Assembly: GCF_014192015.1 (NCBI RefSeq)
Contig: NZ_JACHXJ010000006.1
Coordinates: 448,513 to 512,512, forward strand
Length of the DNA: 64,000 nucleotides
Source: Paenibacillus rhizosphaerae
Lineage (GTDB): Bacteria > Bacillota > Bacilli > Paenibacillales > Paenibacillaceae
Reading direction: 5' to 3'
Part shown: in pieces, positions 57,846-64,000 of the stretch
How the letters are laid out: the number at the start of each line of letters is the position of its first letter
Position numbering within the stretch: position 1 is the stretch's first letter
Program-made: the position numbers and the translations under genes
The notes under the pieces: model-generated
Told to the model about the DNA's origin: nothing
The model's database searches: none
Seen by the model: the letters and a program-made list of their open reading frames with translations, nothing else

Positions 57846-58835
57846 TTAGAAAAGGATTTTAAAGATAATACCCGCCAGCACCGCTGAAATCGGAATGGTA
57901 ATGAACCAGGTGATGACGATTCTTCCGGCCAGCGACCATTTCACTTCGGAAAAGCGCTTCGCGCTGCCTACGCCTAAGATCGCGGACGTAATTGCGTGCG
58001 TCGTACTGACTGGCAGGTGCAGGAGCGTTGCCGTGAAGATGACGGAAGCGGACGAGAAGTCTGCCGCAAAGCCGTTGATCGGCTCGATTTTAAAAATTTT
58101 CGTGCCCATCGTCTTGATGATTTTCCAGCCGCCGATGGACGTGCCGAGCGCCATGGAGGTCGCCGCAGCGATTTTAACCCAGAGCGGAACTTCGAGCGTC
58201 TCCAGCCGGCCCGATGTCACCAGTGCAAGAGTGATGATCCCCATTGCCTTCTGCGCATCGTTGGTGCCGTGCGTGAACGACTGCAGCGCCGCCGTAATGA
58301 TCTGCATGAACCGGAAGCCTTTATTAACCGTATGCGGGCTGCGTTTGGCAAAGATCCACTTCAGAATCGTCATGACAATATATCCGATCACAAATGCGAT
58401 GAGTGGCGATAACAGCAAGCCTTCCACAATTTCCGTAAAACCGCTCCACTTGATATGGCTTGCGCCTGCTCCGACATAAACCGCTCCGGCCAGCGCACCG
58501 ATGAGTGCGTGCGACGAGGAGGACGGAATGCCGAGCCACCAGGTGACGAGGTTCCAAATGATCGCCGCCAGCAGCGTGGCTATGACAACTTCGAGCCCGT
58601 TGTCCAGCGTGGAGGGGTCGGTGACACTGCCGCCGATCTTCTTCGCAACGCCCGTGAACATAATTGCGCCGACAAAGTTCATAACCGCCGCCAGAAGGAT
58701 TGCTGTCCGCGGCTTCAGCGCCCGTGTCGATACGGACGTGGCGATCGCGTTCGCCGTGTCGTGGAAACCGTTGATAAAGTCAAACGCCAGCGCCAGAATG
58801 ATGACTATGGTAAGTACAAATAATGATGTCTCCAT
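57846..58835 (-). CDS. pit: Inorganic phosphate transporter, PiT family
   Basis: A 329-residue membrane protein. Both PiT signature repeats are present: FDFINGFHDTANAIATSVST at the N-terminus and ALQSFTHGTNDAQKAMGIIT in the second half. It imports metal-phosphate with protons at low affinity. It follows the DUF47 gene by 16 bases, the conserved Bacillus arrangement. About ten membrane segments; intact. Confidence 0.95.
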   Translation of the reverse strand: METSLFVLTIVIILALAFDFINGFHDTANAIATSVSTRALKPRTAILLAAVMNFVGAIMFTGVAKKIGGSVTDPSTLDNGLEVVIATLLAAIIWNLVTWWLGIPSSSSHALIGALAGAVYVGAGASHIKWSGFTEIVEGLLLSPLIAFVIGYIVMTILKWIFAKRSPHTVNKGFRFMQIITAALQSFTHGTNDAQKAMGIITLALVTSGRLETLEVPLWVKIAAATSMALGTSIGGWKIIKTMGTKIFKIEPINGFAADFSSASVIFTATLLHLPVSTTHAITSAILGVGSAKRFSEVKWSLAGRIVITWFITIPISAVLAGIIFKILF

Positions 58836-58851
58836 GTGTCTCCAAAACCCC

Positions 58852-59466
58852 TTACGAGTTGCTCATAATGATCGATTCCAGCATGTTGGCCACGTCTTCG
58901 CAAGCGTCGGTGGTCGTCTCAAGGCGTTCGTAAATTTCCTTGCGCTTGATCAGCTCGATCGGATCGGTCACTTTCGCAAACAGCTCTTTAATACAGATGC
59001 GCAGCAGCTCGTCGCCCTGGTTCTCCAGGTCGTTCAGGCGGATCGTATATTCACGCATGGCCAGCAGCTTCTTCTGGGACAGCAGGTGGATCGCCTTCTG
59101 AATCTCGTATGCCGACTGGCGCAGAATTTCCGCGAATTGCACGATATACTCATCCGGATCCGGGAGATGGTACATGTCGAAACGGGAAGCGCAGGCTTCC
59201 AGCCCGTCCATCACATCATCCATGGTGGTTGTCAGGTCCATGATGTCGTCACGTTCGATGGGCGTAATGAATGTCTTGTTGAGTTCTGTAATAATCGTGT
59301 GCGTGTAATCGTCACATTGCGACTCGAATCTCTTCATTTCGTTGGCAAAAACAAGCACATCTTGCAGATTGGCCACATGCTGGGTGAAATAATCGGCAGC
59401 CTGAACAATCGTATCGGCCATATTCTCCAGGGTTTGGAAAAATATGTCCTTTTTCTTCAATCTCAT
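58852..59466 (-). CDS. DUF47 family (PhoU-like) Pit accessory protein
   Basis: A 204-residue helical protein of the PhoU/DUF47 family. MRLKKKDIFFQTLENMADTI begins it, TPIERDDIMDLTTTMDDVMD and DPIELIKRKEIYERLETTTD hold the ExxxD motifs that bind metal. DUF47 proteins are encoded next to pit genes and modulate transport. It is the first gene of the pair. The stop and the start of pit are 16 bases apart. Confidence 0.93.
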   Translation of the reverse strand: MRLKKKDIFFQTLENMADTIVQAADYFTQHVANLQDVLVFANEMKRFESQCDDYTHTIITELNKTFITPIERDDIMDLTTTMDDVMDGLEACASRFDMYHLPDPDEYIVQFAEILRQSAYEIQKAIHLLSQKKLLAMREYTIRLNDLENQGDELLRICIKELFAKVTDPIELIKRKEIYERLETTTDACEDVANMLESIIMSNS

Positions 59467-59695
59467 ACGATAACCCCTTTACATAAGTTTGCATAAACAC
59501 CGCAAAAACATGAGAATGACAACCCTTGTTATCTTATCAATCCGTCCTACGGTTTGTAAAGATAAGCGGCTTTCAATTTTAATGCAATGTAAACTCGCTG
59601 CCGAATTTATATATTAAACTTACCCATTCCCTACCAAAATATCCGGAAGGTTGACAATTCCCGCAAGGATTCGCCATCCTTTTCCTCTTTTACCC

Positions 59696-60823
59696 TCATT
59701 TGAGAAGCTGCAGATGGCTGTCGAAAGATGGCGCATTCGGCACAATGTTAAAATACGTAGTCCCCGGGTACAGCGGCACCTCTTGGCCGTCTTTTACAAA
59801 GCGGATGACATCCCCTTTGGCGCGCACCCACTCGCCCTCCAGCACCTTGCCCCGCTGCAGCAGCACGGCCTTGCCGCCGGAAGATACGTCGATGTCGAGC
59901 CGGCCCACATCGTCCAGCACCTTCTGGTCGGCGCCCAGCACGATGACGTTCGCCGCGGTCAGCTGCTCGTTGTTGTTGAGGTCGATATGCGGCTTGCCGT
60001 TAATGAAGCGCTGATAGAGCTTGGTGGCAGTATCATATTTATAGGAAACTTTATAGCTCTGGAGCAAAAAGGTAACGTCGACGCCCGCAGCGTCCTCGCC
60101 CCCGGGAATGCTGTCGTCCGCCGGATCGTGATAAGGATAGGATTTCAGCTCCACATGCTCCGCGTATCCGCGCTTGTCCGCTCCCTCGCGCAGCTTGTCC
60201 GCACTCGAATACAGATTATGCGGCGCTTTGCGGCTCTTGTCGCGCCAGAAGTACGGACCGGCGTTGCTGATCTCATCCAGGTCCTCCTTGTGCTGGCGCT
60301 GGATGATCGCGTAGGCGTCGTTGCTGCCTCCGGCGTGCACCAGTACGCCGCCGTAGCTCTCGCCCAGATCGATCAAATACGGACGGATGCTGCGGATCGG
60401 CCCGATCGTCTCTTCGGCGCCCCGGCTCTGGAAGATGCCGATCAGCCGCGTGATGCCGCCCTCCGCCAGCACCTCATACACGATGTCGGCCTGGGTCAGG
60501 CCCGACTGCGGCCGCGCGGCCGGCGCGTTGTTGATCATCACCGCCAGCGGCCTCATGTCTGCCGGCTGCTCCACCGGCAGCCCCGTCAGCGGCGCCGTAT
60601 AGGCGGCCGGCTCCTGCTCCGCCGCTTCCGGCGGCGCGGTCTCCTCCGGCGCCGGCTCGTCCTGCGCCGGCTGCTGTTCGCCGGCGGCGGGCGGCTGCGG
60701 CGCCTCCGCCGCTTTCTCGGTGCAGGCGGCCAAGAGCGCGCCGCTCAGCGTCAGGCACAGCAGCGTGCCTGCCATCCTCCTCCAGCCCGTATTCCACGTA
60801 TCGTTCATTCGCCTTAAGCTCAT
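59696..60823 (-). CDS. yerB: DUF3048 lipoprotein (YerB-like)
   Basis: A 375-residue lipoprotein with lipobox LLAAC (Cys34 from the first ATG; ATGs at 60808 and 60775 are also possible starts). A Pro/Glu/Ala-rich linker follows to about residue 75, then the DUF3048 domain: PLAVMINNAPAARPQSGLTQ, DIVYEVLAEGGITRLIGIFQ, SIRPYLIDLGESYGGVLVHA, and the C-terminal part with PLYPGTTYFNIVP. Bacillus YerB is the reference; its function is unknown. It would sit on the outer face of the membrane. Confidence 0.92.
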   Translation of the reverse strand: MSLRRMNDTWNTGWRRMAGTLLCLTLSGALLAACTEKAAEAPQPPAAGEQQPAQDEPAPEETAPPEAAEQEPAAYTAPLTGLPVEQPADMRPLAVMINNAPAARPQSGLTQADIVYEVLAEGGITRLIGIFQSRGAEETIGPIRSIRPYLIDLGESYGGVLVHAGGSNDAYAIIQRQHKEDLDEISNAGPYFWRDKSRKAPHNLYSSADKLREGADKRGYAEHVELKSYPYHDPADDSIPGGEDAAGVDVTFLLQSYKVSYKYDTATKLYQRFINGKPHIDLNNNEQLTAANVIVLGADQKVLDDVGRLDIDVSSGGKAVLLQRGKVLEGEWVRAKGDVIRFVKDGQEVPLYPGTTYFNIVPNAPSFDSHLQLLK

Positions 60824-61135
60824 CCCTTCCTCGTAAACTCCCGGTCATCCCCTGCTGTCTTGGTGCGGCTCTTCCGCACTTGCCTGTCCTTTCCATTTAA
60901 TCACAAAAGGGCGGTATCTGTCTGTGTTTTCAGGCAGATTGACGCACGCATTGCAAGGGAGCATAGGCACAGCCAGAAGAGATCCCGTTACAGAGGAGGC
61001 ATTTACACCGGACAACGTTACACTGAAGGTTATTCGGTTTTTCGTTCTCCCGGAACATCCCATATTTCGGAGAGTTCCAGCTTAGTGTTCGAAGCTTAAA
61101 CATAACTGAAATCTTTTTTGTGATTTTGTTGGATC

Positions 61136-61151
61136 TGTGATGTATATCACA
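61136..61151 (+). promoter_or_regulatory. FNR/CRP-type box of the DoxX gene
   Basis: TGTGATGTATATCACA is a perfect TGTGA-N6-TCACA palindrome. Its centre (61143.5) lies 41.5 bases upstream of the start point expected from the TATAAT at 61173-61178, the classic class II activator position. Confidence 0.75.
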
Positions 61152-61155
61152 GTTA

Positions 61156-61178
61156 TTGTGAAATTTTTCACTTATAAT
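61156..61178 (+). promoter_or_regulatory. Rex-like box overlapping the -10 of the DoxX promoter
   Basis: TTGTGAAATTTTTCACTT (61156-61173) fits the Rex consensus TTGTGAA-N4-TTCACAA in 16 of 18 positions. It abuts the -10 TATAAT (61173-61178). The -35 position is poor, so the promoter probably needs the activator bound at 61136. Confidence 0.6.
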
Positions 61179-61247
61179 AAAGACATCAAAGATGATCATC
61201 TTCCAAAAGCAACATAACCTAAAGAAAATAAAGGAGTGGAGCAAATC

Positions 61248-61793
61248 ATGTTCAACCATTGGCTTAGAAATCACAAAGTAGCAAGCTGGCTGCTGACCGT
61301 CGTCCGGATCTACCTGGGGTACAGCTGGATCAAGGGCGGTATCGAGAAACTGACCGGAGGCTTCGATGCAGGCGGATTCCTGCAGGGGGCCATTGCCAAG
61401 AGCACCGGTGATCACCCGGCCGTTCAAGGCTGGTGGGCCGCCTTCCTGGAGCACGCTGCCCTGCCGGGCGTCAAATTCTTCAACGTCCTGATCCCGCTCG
61501 GCGAAACGTTGGTTGGCCTGGGACTGATCCTTGGCACCTTCACCACCTTCGCCGCTCTGATGGGCATGGTGATGAATGCGGCGTTCCTCTTCTCGGGCAC
61601 CGTAAGCACCAACGCGCAAATGCTGCTGCTTGAAATGTTCATCGTCGTCGCTGCCGCCAACGCCGGCCGTATCGGTCTCGACCGCTGGGTACTGCCTTAC
61701 CTCCGCGGCCTGTTCCACCGGCATCATGACGGTATGGATCCCACTCCGGCACCCGCCCCAGGCATAAATGGCAAGAGCAAGGGCGCCGCTTAA
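61248..61793 (+). CDS. DoxX family membrane protein
   Basis: A 181-residue four-TM protein of the DoxX/TQO-small-subunit family. The start WLLTVVRIYLGYSWIKGGIE and the segment KFFNVLIPLGETLVGLGLIL are typical. Related proteins are linked to quinone/thiosulfate oxidation and redox homeostasis. The ATG at 61248 has AAAGGAGTGG upstream. Its promoter carries FNR-type and Rex-like boxes, so it is expected to be induced when oxygen falls or NADH rises. The tail is rich in H, P and G. Confidence 0.88.
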   Translation: MFNHWLRNHKVASWLLTVVRIYLGYSWIKGGIEKLTGGFDAGGFLQGAIAKSTGDHPAVQGWWAAFLEHAALPGVKFFNVLIPLGETLVGLGLILGTFTTFAALMGMVMNAAFLFSGTVSTNAQMLLLEMFIVVAAANAGRIGLDRWVLPYLRGLFHRHHDGMDPTPAPAPGINGKSKGAA

Positions 61794-61826
61794 CTTCAGG
61801 AGCAAGCGGGCGGCCTGCAACCAGCA

Positions 61827-61874
61827 CCGTCCACTCGGCTGAACGCGAATCCCGCGGACGGGCCGAGTGGACGG
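61827..61874. repeat. 13-bp perfect inverted repeat after the DoxX gene
   Basis: CCGTCCACTCGGC (61827-61839) and GCCGAGTGGACGG (61862-61874) around 22 bases, 33 bases past the DoxX stop. There is no T run, so it is not a standard terminator. Confidence 0.8.
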
Positions 61875-61933
61875 ATGCGGACCGCACTGCTTTCCCCATA
61901 TACTGCTTTTGAACGTTCCCCCGTTCAAACAAG

Positions 61934-61963
61934 AAACGAGCCGGCAAGGAAGCCGGCTCGTTT
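61934..61963. terminator. Bidirectional terminator
   Basis: AAACGAGCCGGC and GCCGGCTCGTTT form a 12-bp stem followed by TATATTTT. It separates DoxX from the converging dioxygenase. Confidence 0.9.
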
Positions 61964-62025
61964 ATATTTTACAGGACTATCGGCGTTTCGCCGGTCCACT
62001 TCAATATGCAATCTTGCTGCAAGGG

Positions 62026-62808
62026 TCAAGACCCGCCGAACATCCAGCAGTTCAGGCTGAGGCTTCCATATTGGTACGTCTGGATCAGCCGTTTGGCCTT
62101 CGCCTCGTCGCTCGCCGCACCCATCGCGTAGAACAGCGGAGCGAAATGCTCGGTCCCGTATGACGGAACAGCTTCGCGCGCATGCGGTGCTTTTTTGTCG
62201 TAGTTAAACAGCTCTTTCAGGTTCCAGGTCTCCAGATTCCGGGCAATCCATTCGTCGAATTCGACCGCCCAGTCTTCCGGTTCATCACTCTGGCTGATCA
62301 GCCGGAGGTTGTGAACGAGGCCGCCGCTGCCGATGATCAGAATGTTCTCCCGCCGCAGCTCCTTCAGCATCGCCCCAATAGCGTACTGCTCCTCAGGTGA
62401 CCGCCGTGAATCCACGGACAGCTCAATGACCGGGATGTCCGCGTTCGGGTACATTTTGCTCAGGATGACCCAGGCGCCATGGTCCAGACCGCGTCCCAGA
62501 ACCGGCTCGTAATGCAGGTTGCCCGCTTCGAACAGGCTGGCGATTCTCTGAGTGACGGCTGCCGACCCTTTAGCCGGGTAACGGAGCTCGTACATCGCTT
62601 CAGGAAATCCGTAAAAGTCATGCATCGTATCGTGAGATTCGTCCACTGTCATCGATTGCTCAGGACTGTCCCAATGTGCCGAGAAGACGACGATGGCTTC
62701 CGGGGCAGGCAGATCCCGTCCCAGAGACTCCAAAAACCGTGAGTACTCGTGATCCTCCAAAGCGAGCATGGGTGAACCGTGGGCTACAAATAGTGCTGGT
62801 AATGTCAT
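62026..62808 (-). CDS. 4,5-DOPA-extradiol-type dioxygenase (LigB family)
   Basis: A 260-residue class III extradiol dioxygenase of the YgiD/DODA type. Metal-binding histidines are seen in LFVAHGSP, VFSAHWDS and GGLVHNL; GRGLDHGAWVILSKMYPNAD carries the catalytic histidine region. It opens catechol-type rings; the natural substrate in Bacillales is not established. The ATG at 62808 has GGAGG upstream. It is not linked to other aromatic genes here. Intact and of normal length. Confidence 0.9.
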   Translation of the reverse strand: MTLPALFVAHGSPMLALEDHEYSRFLESLGRDLPAPEAIVVFSAHWDSPEQSMTVDESHDTMHDFYGFPEAMYELRYPAKGSAAVTQRIASLFEAGNLHYEPVLGRGLDHGAWVILSKMYPNADIPVIELSVDSRRSPEEQYAIGAMLKELRRENILIIGSGGLVHNLRLISQSDEPEDWAVEFDEWIARNLETWNLKELFNYDKKAPHAREAVPSYGTEHFAPLFYAMGAASDEAKAKRLIQTYQYGSLSLNCWMFGGS

Positions 62809-62995
62809 CGATGTCAACCTCCACACGCCAGTATACGTTGCTGATTCTATTGTAACGTGTATGCAGAGAGATTTCCAATTTCCGCCCGAACATAAGGTCC
62901 GTCTTCCGTCCGCCCGCCTTGGATCGCAGCCCCGCCTCGTTATCCACGCCTTTCATCCCTGGGCTCTGCCTCGGATGACCGAACCCCGTATCGTT

Positions 62996-63826
62996 CTAGA
63001 TCATCCAGTGCTGCCATTCCTGCTGGACGGCTTCCTGGTCGTTCAGCCACTCCTTCGTGCAGTGGATCACCTGTCTGCGGTGGGGTCCCGAGGAATACGT
63101 ATGGTCCGCCTGGAAAATGATCTCCTTGTCGCAGCGCCCCTCGTTGCGCATCCAGAACACCTTTTGATACAAGAACGCGTAGTCCACCGGAATGGTGTCG
63201 TCTGACGTTCCATGGATGATGAGCACGTCGCCGCCGAATTTCACCGCTTCCTGCAGCGGCTGATACTGGCCGAGCGAGTCGAAGAATCCTGGAGTGAAGT
63301 CATAGCCCAGGTAATCCGAGTACCCGGATTTCACCGCGGTGTCGTACACGTCTCTGCCGGTGATTTTCAAAATATCGCTGAGCGGATATCCGACCGAAGA
63401 CCACAGCACCAGGCTCTTGACGCGGCGGTCGCGGACGGCCGTCAGAATAGCCACCACGCCCCCGAGGCTGTGCCCGATCAAGGTTACGCGCGTCGGATCG
63501 ACATCCACGCAGCTCATGCCGTAGTCGAGCACCGTCCGGGTCTGGGCGATCATCGACTCCAGCCCTTCCATCCCGTAGCTCCCGCTGCTCTCGCCGCATC
63601 CGGCATAGTCGAAGCGCAGCACCATGTATCCTTCCCGCGCCAGCTCGCGCGCGGTCTTCACGAACAGCCGGTCCACACCGATCCGGCTCCCGACGAACCC
63701 GTGGCAGATGATCACCAGCGGAACGCGGTCCTTGCACCGGCCTTCCTTGCCTTCCTGTTTCACCGGATAATGCAGGCTCGCCGCCAGCTCCTCCTGCCCG
63801 TGCCGGATCGTAATATTCCGCTCCAT
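62996..63826 (-). CDS. Alpha/beta hydrolase (serine aminopeptidase S33-like)
   Basis: A 276-residue hydrolase. VIICHGFVGSRIG is the oxyanion loop, LRFDYAGCGESSGSY the DxxGxGxS-type strand, GHSLGG holds Ser120, and the aspartate and histidine are in HGTSDDTIPVDY and FQADHTYSS. The family covers esterases, lipases and feruloyl/cinnamoyl esterases, and the last is a close pattern match. The second ATG (63826) has GGGGGAG five bases upstream. An inverted repeat (63861-63898) lies in its promoter region. Confidence 0.87.
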   Translation of the reverse strand: MERNITIRHGQEELAASLHYPVKQEGKEGRCKDRVPLVIICHGFVGSRIGVDRLFVKTARELAREGYMVLRFDYAGCGESSGSYGMEGLESMIAQTRTVLDYGMSCVDVDPTRVTLIGHSLGGVVAILTAVRDRRVKSLVLWSSVGYPLSDILKITGRDVYDTAVKSGYSDYLGYDFTPGFFDSLGQYQPLQEAVKFGGDVLIIHGTSDDTIPVDYAFLYQKVFWMRNEGRCDKEIIFQADHTYSSGPHRRQVIHCTKEWLNDQEAVQQEWQHWMI

Positions 63827-63860
63827 CATAACTCCCCCGTCCCCCGAAAAATTATATCAT

Positions 63861-63898
63861 GATAATTCCGATAAGTTTAATGTGATATTGGAATTATC
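63861..63898. promoter_or_regulatory. Inverted repeat upstream of the S33-like hydrolase
   Basis: GATAATTCC (63861-63869) and GGAATTATC (63890-63898) are perfect arms around 20 bases, about 35 bases before the start codon. A candidate operator. Confidence 0.45.
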
Positions 63899-64000
63899 TT
63901 ATCACCACGGGGTGGAGAGTGTCAATTGAAAAAGCATCTGATGCCCTTTATTCGTAACTGCGGCGGAACATCGAATGGGTTTCCTCCCGGCCTTCCCAAC

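Noticed and set aside
59651..60817. Long plus-strand open frame (388 codons)
   Set aside because: Antisense to yerB; arginine- and alanine-rich shadow without a ribosome site.

Overview
The window looks like a chromosome segment of a spore-forming, low-to-mid GC Firmicute, most likely Paenibacillus or a close relative such as Cohnella. The grounds are a GerA-type spore germinant receptor cluster, pssA-ybfM in the Bacillus order, YerB and YerC homologues, AraC-type regulators with an extracellular sensor beside LplA/LplB/LplC-like ABC importers, strong AGGAGG-type ribosome sites, and frequent GTG and TTG starts. No rRNA, tRNA, CRISPR array or intact transposase was found.

The layout alternates between stable blocks and scrap-rich accessory blocks. 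Positions 1-20.7 kb are a patchwork of single genes and small operons: a nucleotidyltransferase, a CD3324-family protein, pssA-ybfM, a TetR-controlled FAD monooxygenase and MFS pump, an S51 peptidase, two RibD-type reductases, SDRs, a PadR-hydrolase pair, a P450-TetR pair, a GC-rich serine hydrolase that looks acquired, and a TetR-pentapeptide pair. Positions 20.8-28.3 kb hold one coherent six-gene block: AraC-type sensor-regulator, two permeases, solute-binding lipoprotein, metal-dependent amidohydrolase and Rieske protein. Positions 28.3-35.8 kb are again accessory, with several gene fragments. Positions 35.9-40.2 kb carry the germination cluster (A, C and a small membrane subunit on plus, B convergent on minus). 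Positions 40.2-50.2 kb are small single-gene accessory units. From 50.8 kb to the end lies a tidy housekeeping block: RlmD, DagK, SirB/CbiX, YerC, CorA, Pit with its DUF47 partner, YerB, a DoxX protein, an extradiol dioxygenase and a hydrolase.

The most striking structure is a dispersed repeat with about 20 full or partial copies. Conserved flanks of the type CTATCCTGCCCGTTAGCTTAAT and CTATCGTTTCCCGTTAG enclose a hairpin whose stem sequence differs between copies. I found copies only in the accessory blocks and none in the ABC, germination or housekeeping blocks. Several copies lie exactly where genes are cut off (an SDR, a copper-amine-oxidase domain, a membrane protein), which suggests that they take part in rearrangement.

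Regulation is unusually readable. Four TetR-family regulators have near-identical palindromes both at their own promoter and at the neighbouring gene, the PadR gene has a promoter and dyad that predict a leaderless transcript, and the DoxX gene has an FNR-type box centred at -41.5 plus a Rex-like box at its -10. Family assignments come from motifs and general knowledge; no database search was run.
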